DNA of 64,000 nucleotides from Larix kaempferi (Eukaryota; Streptophyta; Pinopsida; Pinales; Pinaceae). The notes under the pieces were generated by a model. That model saw nothing but the letters and a program-made list of their open reading frames with translations. It did no database searches and was not told the DNA's origin. Each line of letters begins with the position of its first letter. The stretch's first letter is position 1. Below, piece by piece: positions 22,964 to 34,518 of this stretch. The stretch is from assembly GCA_027924585.1 (NCBI GenBank), contig BSBM01000436.1, forward strand, positions 8,075,001 through 8,139,000. Direction: 5' to 3'. Position numbers and translations under genes: made by a program.

Positions 22964-25727
22964 TCAAGCATTATGGCCACCCCAGTCACTCCCAGGAACA
23001 TATACAAAATCGATCTTCCTCTTCTTGGAGCTACTGGTATCTCGAGTCTTCTTCTGTCTAGGAGTAGACCGTCTCTCCAAGCTCTGAAACAAATGATATA
23101 AGATACCATCATTTTCAATCATTTGTAACATTTACCACATTTATAAAATGAATGTACAATTCAAATCTTAAATAACTCACCGTTGATTAGAGTGGGAGAC
23201 GAGAGGCAAGTGTCTTGGACCTGTTGAGCCTCTCAGCAATTCCACCCTACAACATTTACGGCAATCATTTCAATGAAAAATAATAATTGCTTAAATTAAT
23301 TTTGGTTAATGCATCAAAACATTTTCATAAATTAACTTGATTCTCACCATGAACACCTCCGACAATGGACATGGCTAGGCTTCTGGGCTAGCAGGTGGAG
23401 CAGTTGGCTGGACAACCTACTCCGATGCAGTCATGGGGGGGCGCAGATATAGATACAACAACTATGGGTGCCACCACTACAGATACATGGGCAGATAATG
23501 GAATAGTAGTTTCCACAATAGTGGTGGGAACTGGAGATGACATGGTGGAAGAGGACATGGTGGTATGGGGTGGAGGAGGACGGCGTGGACGATGAACCCC
23601 AGTCGGCTGTACGATAGGGGGTATTGACCCAAAAGGGATAGGGGGTATGTTGAGGTATGGTGAATGGGAGGGTTGTCTTGGATAGAGGGAGGAGGCTAGA
23701 TATAAGGGAGGTTGTGGACGAAGGGGGGAAGCTGGATGGAAGGGGGAGTGTGGACGAATGGGGGAGGATGGATAGACGGCGGGCGTGGATGAATGGGGGA
23801 GGATGTATAGATGGGGGGCATGGACGAATGGGGGAGGATGGAAGGAGGGGGGAGTATGGACAGAGAGGGGAGGGTGGATGGAAAGAAGGGGGTGGACGGA
23901 GGGAGGGGTCTAGATGGAATCGAGGGGGGCGACTCATGGGAGAGGGTGGAAACATGGGACTAAAGTGGCTTGCAGCTGTTGGCATCCCCTGCATACAAAT
24001 TTGTAATATCATAGTTTAGTAAACAAAAATCAAATTAAACCATAGTATGTCGTAACATTTCAAATTAAAGGTGTGCTTTTAACTACACATTGTACCTGTG
24101 TATATGGTGATCTGCCGATCCCTGGCGGAGATGGATGATCATCGTAGTCCGTGCATACCTATGGACACCAAAACGCATGCACGTTATGAACATATTAAAC
24201 AAGTAATTATTCAGTCAATCAAAATATTAAAAAATATTGTACGAACCATCATCATGTATGTCACAAATATAAATACATAAAAATAGAAATGCCATAAGTA
24301 ATAACAATATTGTGTGAGGTACTGAAAATACCTCCGTGTGAGGTGCCGCAATTTTAGTTGCAATTGCCATTGCTTCATCCAATTTGGGAGATGTTGCATT
24401 CTCCCATGACGATGCCTCAGCTCTAAATAGTTGTACATTGAAACAATAGTTTAATTCAAACACAAATACTTTAAAATTACTTTACAAATTATCAAGAGAT
24501 GATTGAAAACACATTAAAAAAATTGCTAACCTGCTCCATATAGAATCCCTCGATTGGGTCGGGGCAAGTGTTCCCGCAATGGGGACAAATATGTGGCATT
24601 GTCCCCGTCGAACTAGAAGGCCCAACATGGCTACCACTAGTCACAGTTCTATCCTGACTCTATCGTGAAGGCCCTGCACCTGCGTCTCTATCAGGGTCAA
24701 CTTGTCTCTCCACTGTAGTCGTTGCTACAAAGGCAGTGTGTCTAAGCAGTCCACATGCAACACTCCTCATCGCATCCTCGATCTGATAAAATTTGCGGGG
24801 TAACTGAGGCGGCTGGGAGAGGGGTTGGGCTCGCACCTAAGAGCTGGTGTCCCTCTCAGTGGGTTCCTCCTAGCAGCAAGTCGATCTTGGGCAAAGCCAC
24901 GCCCAACACCCTAGAACTCAATTATGTCAAAATAGTTGACATGTAAACTGAGCACAAACTCAGCCCACAGTTGTCGAAGGAAGTATTGTGAAACCTCCCT
25001 ATTATTACAGGGAATTTTAACGTAAACCATGAACCACCTATGCATCCAATTGTCCCTCCATGGTTGGAAATGACACCAATCCATGCAGACACATTGTTTT
25101 CTAATGTCTGGTGGTTGTTGTGTTCTTGGATCAGTGAACAAACTGTACAATTGGGCCTTTGTAATATTCAAATCTTTTATTTCCTCCTTGGAAATTCCCG
25201 TGGAATAATACTCCCGCATCCTAGCTCTATATTCAGTCATGTCAGTCAATTGGCGATGTGCATGGATGAGGGAGTCAATTGAGGTGGCAAGGGACACTCG
25301 AGATGGTTCCCCTGTGTTTCTTAGTTCTCGAGTGTGCACTCTCATTTCATTTACATAATGGTTCAAGTCGTCTTGGTCAAAATTTTGTTGGGGGTTTTGA
25401 TTTTCTTGGGCATTTGGATTTTGTTGATGGTTTTCAATAGTTCCAAGATTTGTGTTTTCTTGTGTTCCACCGGACTCCATGTTAACATTGTGTTCATTCA
25501 TTGTGTAGGTTTACACTCTACAATTGAAAAATTCTCTATTATTTTACTAATTTGGGAATTATTAAAAATTTAATAAACAAACAAAAATGAATAAAATGAC
25601 AAAAAACATGGATCTTACCTATCCAATGCACTTGGTGGATGGATGGAGATAAGTTTTTGAGTGGAAATGGTGAAATTGGTGGTTTGTAGTGCTGCGCACG
25701 CGATGGGTGACTCATGCTCGACCGCAA
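22964..25727 (-). pseudogene. Decayed multi-exon gene, unrecognised (zinc-finger-like, Pro-rich, basic tail)
   Basis: No family recognised. Minus-strand pieces fit an exon chain: a possible 5' exon ending at a TAG|GTAAGA donor near 25617; a main exon from ATG 25501 (MNEHNVNMESGGTQ; SIDSLIHAHRQLTD; CVCMDWCHFQPWRDNWMHRW) to about 24911; an exon reading TMPHICPHCGNTCPDPIEGF and ending CAG|GTTAGC near 24534; then SSWENATSPKLDEAMAIATK (about 24331-24419); CTDYDDHPSPPGIGRSPYTQ (about 24092-24160); a Pro/Ser/Thr-rich exon beginning GMPTAASHFSPMFPPSPM near 23990; GGIAERLNRSKTLASRLP (about 23182-23247); and a last exon 22964-23083, SLERRSTPRQKKTRDTSSSK followed by KRKIDFVYVPGSDWGGHNA and stop. Defects are TAG at 24911, a frame change near 24850, TAG near 24660, a frame shift in the Pro-rich exon and TAA near 23187. 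The basic tail suggests a nuclear protein. Confidence 0.55.
23660..23910. repeat. G-rich imperfect minisatellite
   Basis: Repeats of GGACGAATGGGGGAGGATGG with spacing of about 30-35 bp, strongly purine-biased on the plus strand. On the minus strand it encodes the Pro/Ser-rich part of the gene above. Confidence 0.7.
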
Positions 25728-25935
25728 TGGAAAGAATTACAACTTCTCTGCCATGTTTTTTTTACTATCTTAACAAGAGCGCGTGCGCGCATTTGAGCGC
25801 ACAAGCGCTAGGAACACACACGCAACCCGATTTGGTACTGAACCTAGTGGTGTGTGCACGGTGCCTTAGGTGCGTGCGCAAGTTCGTTTTTTCCCCGCTA
25901 GCGCAGCCTCGTTGCAACACTTTTGGGGAGCAAAT
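25690..25935. promoter_or_regulatory. CpG-dense block upstream of the minus-strand gene
   Basis: A local GC and CpG peak (GAGCGCGTGCGCGC- and GAGCGCACAAGCGC-type sequence) in AT-rich surroundings, lying just 5' of the gene that runs leftward from 25501/25727. It may be that gene's promoter or 5' UTR; this is inference from composition and position only. Confidence 0.35.
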
Positions 25936-28900
25936 TTGTGCCCTCGCCCTGTAAATAAAGGATAAACCCTATGATACAATGGGTGTACTTGTGCAAAAGA
26001 CTACAAAGACTCAACTTCGATATCCATCATTTCCTCCCATCAAAGAAAGGAAAAAGACTGAAAACCCTAGCATGGCACTGATTTTCATTTAAGCACGGCA
26101 CTAATTTCTTCTCAATACTTTTTTCCTTGAGAGTTGCTTCTCTCTTCATTTGATAGAGAAACACTGAAGATTTTAAGTAGAAATGCAATGTTGTTTGAAG
26201 TATGGATGGCATTTGTGGTTTTTGTAGCTTCCTTCACTTATCCACTATTGCCAGTTACCCTAGTCCTCCATTTCTAGATAATATTAACGATATGGAATAA
26301 ACCACGCTGCAACTCATTCTTTTCTTTAGCTTTCAGGTTTCTAAATTCCAGTAGCATGATTAGCATTCCTGGCATTATAAAGTCGAAATAAAATCTTGTG
26401 ATCATTCTCCATTATAGCAGGTTGCATAGCAGCAAGCCCTTGTCATGGGTGTTTTCTTTCTATTGCTTTTAGTGTTGCATCTATTGAGCATAGCAGTCCT
26501 CCGTCTTGTGGTTTGCTTTTTATTGATTTTAGCATTGCCTCTATTGAGCGTAGTAGTCTTCTATCTATGTGCACTCTCAAAGAGTTGTAGAATATCATTG
26601 TGGTTAGCTTTATTTATCTTCAATCTTATAATTACATAGTTGTCGAATATCATTGTGGTTAGCTTTCTTTATCTTCAATCTTACAATTACAACTACCAAA
26701 ATAAGCAGCATCACAACCTTCGGAACCGACTCTAAGGGGAAAGAGCATTCATGAGTATGTGGATCATGGGGAAGAACCTCAATAATCAAACATTGAGTAG
26801 AAGCGTAAGATAAGACGAATAGGATTTCCATAATAACATGAAATCAACTCAATACAGCAGTTCATAAATGTTCGAATCATTAGTGAGAAATGCCCAATGA
26901 GAGGTTGTAGCTGATGTCTTCTAATACTTCTAAGCAAATGCTACCTTTGCTTTTGTGGGTGGTTAATAAACTGTCCTTGTCTATACTAGTCAGCTTGGAT
27001 AGTTTGATCAATTAAGCAAGTAAGATTAATGTTTACTCTAGCAGTACTACCACTCATTGAAGAAGTGTTACGATAGGTTAACCTTGGTGTGTGATATGAG
27101 TAGATTTGTTTTTATTTGTCACTTGATAAACAAAAAATTGGGTATGCAGTTCTTCTATGTTTAATCGCTTGATTAAAGCAACATAAATTTTTCTTTTATT
27201 CTTGCAGATCAAGATTTTTTTTAACATAAATCCATTGACATTATCATATTTTTTTGGAACTAAGAGTGCCTAGGCATGGTTGTTAAGTAAACTTTCTTTT
27301 TCAAAATATAGAAAACCCAAGTGTATTAAGTAAACTTTCTTTATAAAATATAGAAAACCCACGTGTGAAACCAAGAGTAGATGTTATTTCATCCAAATAT
27401 CCTAAACATGGACTATAATAAGATCCATATAATAAAATCCAAATAATAAAATATAGATAATGGAAGAAATCAGACAACATCTACTAAACATATGACTTAT
27501 ACTTATTAATTGTAGGTATTTCGCTATGAATCAAGGTAATGCTATATTGGATGCTTCACTTTAAACAAATGTTAGCATATAATGTTAAACAATACATGAA
27601 TTTGCATTTATATATATATATATATATATAAACGATTAATTTACTACACCTAAGCCTAAGCTTTTGCCCCATCGTGGATGTATTAATGTTCATATTAAAA
27701 TGTGAATGATATGGTACAATTCACATTTGAATATCTCAACGGTCTAATGGTAATGCCATAATATATGTCGTTTAGATTTTAGGTATTGGACAGGAATATA
27801 ACCTAATTAGTAATTACCATGCTATAAGGTTTACCATACGTGGGATTTACTTTTGTCTCCTTCGTGATCATTCTGCATTTAATGCTACATGCACATGGGA
27901 GTGCCAAGTGTACAATGGCATACACAAGTGATCAATGGTATTACTCATTGTTCGATGATTTGCCCATGATTTTGGTTAATAGTATTGGTATTCAACCTAA
28001 GTGGTTATTGTTAGGTTGATTTGACTTTGCAATCTAGTTTTTACCGTGGTAAGTATGGGTTCATCATGACCACTCAGCTGTGTGAGTCTTACGGTGAGTG
28101 GTACACCTGATTATTGTTTCTCTTATGGGTTTCATTTCCTTGAATGTTTTGTTCCCTGCTAGTATTTTGATAATTCTACTAGTGTTATTCAATACTCACA
28201 AAGAACGGTGGATTTTACCTGCCTACGGCAGGTTATATAGCGATCACTTGTAGCCTTAATGCTTTTGACCGTTATATTTTTAAACTAAATTTTTCAATTT
28301 TTTCCAAAGTTACATTATTTTGTTTATTAATTTGATTTTTTTTAATAATAAAAATTTTCTAAAATTGTAAAATTTCATATTAGCTTTTTATGATTGGTAA
28401 ATTAGCTTATTTTATTTATTAATTTGATTTTTTTAAATGAATAAAAAAATTTTAAATTTGTAAAATTTTATATTTTTTTTATGATTGGTAAATGAGTTTG
28501 ATTTAACTAAATACTCTTGGTGATATTTTTTAAATAATAATAAAATTTAAATTTTAAAAAAATTGCCACGTGGTATATGTAATAATTGTTTTTGAGTACG
28601 ACTCAATCTCCAAAAAAACTCGTAGATATATTTTTGTACAAACAAAGATATGTTCAAAGTAAAAGTAATAAATATTTGCATTAAAATTTACACAAATAAT
28701 AAATATTATACGATCTGGGATACGGCTCAATCTCCAATAAACTAAGAGGATGGAGGAGATCTCTACAAACAAAAACTAATGAATATTTGCATTGCGATCT
28801 GCCTAAAAATATTTACAAATAAAAACTAATAAGCATTTGCATTGTAAACGGGTGTTGAAAGTATCTAGCCCACTAAATGCGCTTAAAAAAACCTTTTTTA

Positions 28901-29480
28901 ACCTCTGGGTGATCTCATTCAATACCAATTCCATAAATCTTTAATCTCTGACTCTACTTGTACAAAGGGAAATTAGAAAAAATAGGTAGATTAATGAAAT
29001 GCATAATATTTGAAAAGCACGTCAGTAGTGTTTGCAAAAACTGCAAGATATTTGCAGTTTCTACAAGATATATGCTTCACAATGAAGTTTTGAAGCTGGG
29101 ATCCAAACCAAATGTATTTTAGGTTGATGGAAATATGCATATTCATTCATATGTTATTGTAGAACACTGAAACAGGATATCGGTATTAAAATTAGCCTCA
29201 AATGGCATTCACTATCATATAGATTAGCTCATCTTCTATATATACTTATAGTAAAAAAATGCATGAAGTGTATAAAATTTAGCTTAGTTAAAAAATGCAC
29301 GAAGTGCACAAAATTTATCTGAGAGATCTGGTTGGAAAACCATGTATGGATGAGAATTTAATAGTATTGTGCTTCAAATGGAGAAACACAATTTGGTATA
29401 AAACACATGAATGAATTATAGGAAAAACATAGAAAGAAATTTAATATTATTTTGCCATGAATGGATAAACACAATCTAGT
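25936..29480. other. Non-coding AT-rich stretch with small duplications
   Basis: No gene seen. It holds small tandem duplications: a TTGCTTTTAGTGTTGCATCT unit twice (about 26463-26567); a GAATATCATTGTGGTTAGCT unit twice (about 26587-26690); an AAGTAAACTTTCTTT-type unit twice (27287-27367); a TTATGATTGGTAAAT-containing unit twice (28310-28500); and a (TA)n tract near 27608-27631. Confidence 0.5.
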
Positions 29481-29481
29481 T

Positions 29482-29600
29482 TCTATATTTGTGCAGGAGT
29501 TAGGTGCTCGGTTTTGTTATCATATGTAAGATCTTTTTTTTGTATTTGTGCAGGAGTTAGGCACTCAGTTTTGTTTGTTTGTTAATTACCCGGACACATG
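29482..29600 (+). repeat. Duplicated exon-edge-like segment
   Basis: The string TTTGTGCAGGAGTTAGG occurs twice about 60 bp apart, each followed by a similar CTC(A/G)GTTTTGTT. The second copy is followed by an open stretch reading ELGTQFCLFVNYPDTWNAKE. It looks like a duplicated acceptor and exon start of a gene remnant. Confidence 0.5.
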
Positions 29601-30020
29601 GAATGCCAAGGAGAAAAATAACTCACTGCCTCTATTGTACATGTATGAATATTTTCTCCTTATTATAGCTATGCACTCGAAATCTTTGCTCATCTTTTAT
29701 TTCCTTCCTCTGCAATTGGGCATGTTGTTCTCTATGATACTAAAGAGGTTCTCAAAACCTTGGGAATGACAAAAGATAGAGTGCCACAAGAAAAAGGAAG
29801 ACAATGGTGAAATTGTTTCAAGGCAATTATATTTTTACATATTAGTTAAAAATATAATCATAAACATATCATCTTTTAGAGACATAATATATCTTATTGG
29901 TTTGTGATGGCATCTACTTATCTTTGATTGTTTTCTTTCAAATCAAAACATAAAATTTGGAGATGTAATGAGCCCATATTTTCATGTGAATATTAAGACA
30001 AAAGAAAACAACTTCAATAG

Positions 30021-30743
30021 ATGGATAGAGAGGAGTCATTGCCCGAGGAGCCGTTGGCTCGCTCGAGGCAAAAACGTTCGAGAAAGTCCAACGACACCAG
30101 GCCATCTGCTGAGGCAAGGACATCGAGTCAATCACGCATCGGTGTTGATAATCATAGATTGGCATATTCATCCATATAATCTATCATATTGTATCGAGAA
30201 TATGATATGTAGATTTATGTACATGTAAAGTTGTGCATAGATGCTTAGGTATTTTGGTTTAATGAAACAATGCAATTTTTAATTTAATTTTTTTTTCCTT
30301 TTCAGAGGCATCTTTGAACAAATCATCTCATGAGAGTTCTTATGCATCACGTGATCGACTGAAGTCATTTGATTTCCATTCGAGGCAGAGGGATAATGAT
30401 ATGAACACAGAGAATTTTCTCATATCATCCTTTGGACAACGTTCACCTCGACCACCTTCTGTCGGTATAATTTTGTGTAAAATTTATTTATACTAATATA
30501 CATTGATTGTAGATGCACACATGTTCAATATGTTTGTGACTTTATGCAGAATTGTGTTTGTGTCTGTACAGGATCGAGGTTCGGCAGGGGCCATAATGGG
30601 GCAGGGGGTGATGATCAATATGCTACCAGTGCTCAGGGGAGGGGCGACCGTCGAGCGAGGATCATTGTTGAACAAGGTGTTGGTTGTAATCCCATAACAA
30701 CCTATCCCTCAGATATACCTTCAATGTTGTGCATCTCACCATG
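30021..30743 (+). CDS. Unrecognised gene remnant, three phase-compatible exons
   Basis: Exon 1 (30021-30141) starts MDREESLPEEPLARSRQKRS and is rich in Arg, Ser and Glu, nuclear-signal-like. Exon 2 (30306-30464) follows a pyrimidine-rich acceptor TTTTCAG and reads ASLNKSSHESSYASRDRLKS. Exon 3 (30572-30743) follows CTGTACAG and reads SRFGRGHNGAGGDDQYATSA up to a TGA. Exon 1 leaves one base, exon 2 completes it and again leaves one, and exon 3 continues, so all three are in phase with GT-AG borders (the exon 1 donor GTGTTG is weak). I recognise no domain. The upstream exon sought near 29548 and the downstream frames suggest a longer, now broken gene. Confidence 0.45.
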
Positions 30744-31563
30744 AGAAGTTGAAGGGTGATATTGCTAGTTTGGATCTCCCTGCTGAGAGTAGACATTGTT
30801 TGAAGATTGTTTTTCACTCCTTGGGAAAGTTCGTTGATGTGTATCATAGTCTTGCACTAACTATAGATGGTTTCATTGATTTGATGTGAAGGTGGAAGGT
30901 AGAGGTGATTGGTCCTGACAAGTGGCCTGAGGTGGAGAAGAGGGTGACCAAAAACCAAGCAATTTTGATGTTCAATTATAAAGAAAGACCAAAGTGGCCA
31001 ATGTTGAAGGTGCAAATTTTAAGCATCCTCACATTTCGCATTATCTGTATGATCGGTTCCTCGCAACCTATGGTATATTTCCATGGAATGACGAGGTACC
31101 TATTTATTTTTGCTAGATTTATTTATGTGAGTTTTTTTAAAACTTGAAACTAGATTATACCGACCTTCCAACCAAATATTATGGGGTTGTAAGAGGTCAA
31201 ATGTATAACTGAAGGGGTTCCTTTTGAGATCTGACATTGCCTTAACCTCCGCCACCTTTGATATCTCACCCTCCGAGGGTTATCACTTTAATATCAGAGA
31301 TGGAGGCTACATCTCAGGTTGGTCGAGATGCAAGGGATGTTATGGAAGATGGTTTATCATCAGTGTTTGTAGGGAATGATGTTGGCATGAGTCAAGAAAG
31401 AGCATGAGCTAGTTCTCATTAAAGTTTTGTTTATAGAACAAACAATGAGGTAGACTCTATGAGCCTTGAAGATGTAAGGGCTAACATTAGAGCAAATTCG
31501 GGGTCCAAAATGGGCGTTATAAGAAAACGAGCCATTGATGCATTGGAATTTGAGAACCAATAG
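30700..31563 (+). pseudogene. Further broken coding blocks of the same remnant
   Basis: One base out of frame with the preceding exon, an open stretch reads QCCASHHEKLKGDIASLDLP and FHSLGKFVDVYHSLALTIDG. After one TGA (30886) it continues in frame as VIGPDKWPEVEKRVTKNQAI to about 31009. A later block from ATG 31300 (MEATSQVGRDARDVMEDGLS) continues to 31563 through two stops. The composition is protein-like but the family is unknown. It could be one gene or two. Confidence 0.4.
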
Positions 31564-31619
31564 AATTTCAAGAAAATGAGTCAACCATAATGGTTGACTT
31601 GGCATATTTGTCATTAAAA

Positions 31620-32815
31620 ACTATTTTTTTAATTCGTATATTCAACTTTTCTCCCTATGGCTTTACTCAAATTGCGAGTAGGAGCACTCGTTGGATGCAT
31701 CATTCAATTCTGCATCCAATGAGTACCCACAATGCATACTTTTGAAGGAACCCACCCCATAAAAAATGTGAAGCAGTTTACTATGGAAAGAAGGGAAAAT
31801 AACACATAAGTGTAGAATCGACCTCTACCTATAACACATTTCATTTCTAGGACCAACCACAACTAGAACTAGGCAGTAAGGTTGGCATTTCCTATGTTGT
31901 CTGGAACTTTTGTTGGAGAGCCTATGACTTGCTTGGAAATCTAGGAGATAGAAATGCATGTTCAATACAAATGAAGTACCCAGGAGTTGAACAATGCCAG
32001 AAGGGCAGTCATCAATTTTTTATTTTGGCTATCTGGTTCATGGTCCTCCATATGCTAGGGTATAATCAAGTGTAGAAGCAACCTAGCTAGGATGATTTTG
32101 ACGATCTGGCCCATAGGCTAAACACTTTTGAACAACACACGTGCAATACATTTAGTTGAATGCAATGCCAAGGTTTGGACTAACTTACATGATAAATAAA
32201 TACCAAAGTCGCTATAGTTAAAGCTTATTCCATTTCAAGCAAGGCCTCTTAGATTACGTGATAAATAAATACCAAAGTCACTACAGAGCAAGACATGTAG
32301 GTGCAAGGGGGATCTTCATGATTCCTTCTGTAACATGGATGTAAAACATTTTTGCTTCCTATAACATGGATGTATTTCACAACTATGATGAAAATTACAC
32401 ATCATATAAAATCTAAAACATTTACCTCTCGTGAGATAATTCTTAGAATTGGAGCTAAGAAGTTAGTTTCCTTCTTTTTATCAAGAGAATTGGTATGAAC
32501 CAATACACCTCTAGTTTTCTTTTTCCCCACCTTTCTATATGGAGCTCAACTTATGCACATATCTCAAACTTTCCAGGTTTCTCTTAGACAATACGTTGAG
32601 CTGATTAAGATCTACCAAGGAGCTTGTAGGTTGAGATGATAGTCTATAGCCCCCCCTAGGTTTCCATATCTAACATTACAAATAAACTATAGTCAACTTA
32701 AACAAATAACTACTTATGTTTTCCATACCTTCACATATTCAAACAACAATTGACATATATATATATATTGCAATTTAAATAAGCTATTATCTTTATAATA
32801 ATGATTAAATGAAAC
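31620..32815. other. No gene seen
   Basis: AT-rich sequence. A duplicated TAAATACCAAAGTC segment lies at about 32195 and 32265. No coding or RNA gene recognised. Confidence 0.45.
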
Positions 32816-32945
32816 CCCTATGGGGTAGCTCAATTGGTTGGAGCCTCCGAGACCAATCCATTATGAGGTCGAGGTCGAGGGTTCAATTCTTTGCTTCAAG
32901 ATTAGGCACCTAGAGTTGCCGGGGATAAATTAATATCTATATTTT
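32816..32945 (+). mobile_element. tRNA-derived SINE fragment
   Basis: GGGTAGCTCAATTGGTTGGA resembles a pol III A box and GAGGGTTCAATTC resembles a B box, spaced as in tRNA-derived SINE heads. The usual SINE body is short or missing. It does not fold as a complete tRNA that I can see, so I do not call a tRNA gene. Confidence 0.6.
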
Positions 32946-33512
32946 TGCAATTTAAATAAGCTCTTATCTTTATAGTTGTATAAATAAAATATAAAACAAT
33001 TAAATATTTCTTTAAATTATTTTTTATTAAATGGTGTCCAAGAGAATGTACTCTTTAGACATGGGACAATCTAAACATTTCAAACCCCAAATCAATATCA
33101 AATTTAACACTAAAATATAAAATAACATAATCCATTGACTTCTTCTAACCATAATTGATATAGTTTTTATAATTATAAATTTTAAGATGTTTTATTAATT
33201 CAGTATAATAAATATAAATAAAACCAATATTTTAATAATTTCTAAAATTTACTTTAAAATATTTATATTCAATCTCTTTATATAAGATTTTTAAATTATA
33301 GTGAAATAATATCTATTTTTAAAATTTCAAATGTCTAACCATTCTTAAAATTTACACGTAATTTTAATTTTATTAATAAAAACAAACTTAATTACCTCAT
33401 AGCTAAAAATTAATATATCAATTAATTTAAAAATTAAAATATAAAATCTATTCACAACACCTCAAGTGAACAATTAAATCCAAATATAATATTCTTAAAT
33501 TTTACACTTAAT

Positions 33513-33763
33513 AGATCTCCGTGATTTTATCTACTTCCCTCAACAAAGATAGGAGTTTAAAATTGGATGTGTTCCCGTATCCTGCTTGTCTTGGGTAGCG
33601 TAGAAAAGAGCGGGCTTCGATACAACATTACCGGCCTTACATAACACTTACTTTATTTATCTACAGGTGGGTACCACTATTACCTTCCGGGTACCGCTAT
33701 GACTTACTCTTCCGGCCGAGTCTTCACAATACGATTCATCCATTCGAACTGCATAGACCTAGC

Positions 33764-33801
<38 letters not shown>

Positions 33802-33872
33802 ATGACTTTTCGCACCATCCCGTTAGGGACAGGCACACTTGTTCATATGTCAAGAGCTGGTAAGGTTCTGCG
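33513..33872 (-). other. Organelle-derived insertion, including a small-subunit rRNA piece
   Basis: This is a 360-bp block of higher GC than its flanks. 33764-33872 is an rRNA fragment. The remaining 33513-33763 contains two GGGTACC(A/G)CTAT elements and is of unknown, perhaps also mitochondrial, origin. It is bounded on both sides by the identical 55-bp nuclear sequence at 33458-33512 and 33873-33927. Confidence 0.75.
33764..33872 (-). pseudogene. rrn18: Mitochondrial-type small-subunit rRNA fragment (NUMT)
   Basis: On the minus strand this reads CGCAGAACCTTACCAGCTCT, then GACATATGAACAAG, then CAGGTGCTGCATGGCTGTCG and TCAGCTCGTGTCGTGAG. These are the conserved bacterial-type SSU rRNA segments around helix 34/35, in the form found in plant mitochondrial rrn18. 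Only about 109 bp are present, so it is not a functional rRNA gene. Homology stops abruptly at 33764. Confidence 0.85.
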
Positions 33873-34294
33873 CACCTCAAGTGAACAATTAAATCCAAAT
33901 ATAATATTCTTAAATTTTACACTTAATTTTAATTGTATTAATAAAAACAAACTTAGTTACCTCATAACTAAAAATTAATATATCAATTAATTTAAAAATT
34001 AAAAAATAAAATCTATTCACAACACCTGAAGTGAACAATTAAATCCAAATATAATATTGGACAGTAAATAAAGGATTTGAAACATATATCAAACATGTTT
34101 AGCCATCAACTTTCTACATTGACTCCTGTGAAATGTTTTTATATTGTACAATATAATCTAATATTAGGTCTATGAGATTGCCGGAGCCGAAGATCGACTT
34201 TGTCTCTCTCTAAATTGTTGTGGATGCCAAATCCAAATATTGTGCGTAAAAACAATTAAATAACATTGATGATCGTATCAGACTAACAAAAATA

Positions 34295-34430
34295 CGATCA
34301 AACTGATCGTTATAGTGAGGACTGTCAACAGTAACACAAACCCAGTGATCAATTTGACGTTTCTCCACCAGCCTCTGATTTTGTAATGGCTAGTTTGTTT
34401 AGCAAATTTGAAACCCTTGTATTGTAAGGA
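34295..34430 (-). pseudogene. Duplicated C-terminal tail of a VAMP71-like SNARE
   Basis: The minus strand reads FKFAKQTSHYKIRGWWRNVK followed by LITGFVLLLTVLTITISLIV. It parallels the tail of the adjacent pseudogene, but here the WWRN motif typical of plant VAMP71 proteins is preserved. Together with nearby sequence it forms a roughly 230-bp tandem duplication. Confidence 0.75.
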
Positions 34431-34518
34431 TCCAGTCTGATGTACCCGCAAAGTTTTAATTTTATTAATAAAAACAAACTTATTTACCTCCTAGTTAAAA
34501 ATTTATGTATCAATTAAT

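Larger units (their letters stand above)
33363..34057 (+). repeat. 150-bp AT-rich tandem repeat split by foreign DNA
   Basis: Unit 1 (33363-33512) and unit 2 (33928-34057) share TTAATT(T/G)TATTAATAAAA at the start and CAAGTGAACAATTAAATCC near the end. Between them are a 360-bp insertion and a second exact copy of the last 55 bp of unit 1 (33873-33927). A third, partial copy of the unit start lies near 34455-34530. Confidence 0.85.

Noticed and set aside
23431-24012. 193-codon Pro-rich frame taken as one exon
   Set aside because: Its first part fits the exon chain, but the second half is better in another frame (PIVQPTGVHRPRRPPPPH), so a frameshift lies inside.
32816-32890. tRNA gene
   Set aside because: A and B boxes are present, but no full cloverleaf or acceptor stem was found; a SINE head fits better.
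33764-33872. Functional rRNA gene
   Set aside because: Only about 109 bp of SSU rRNA, cut off on both sides.
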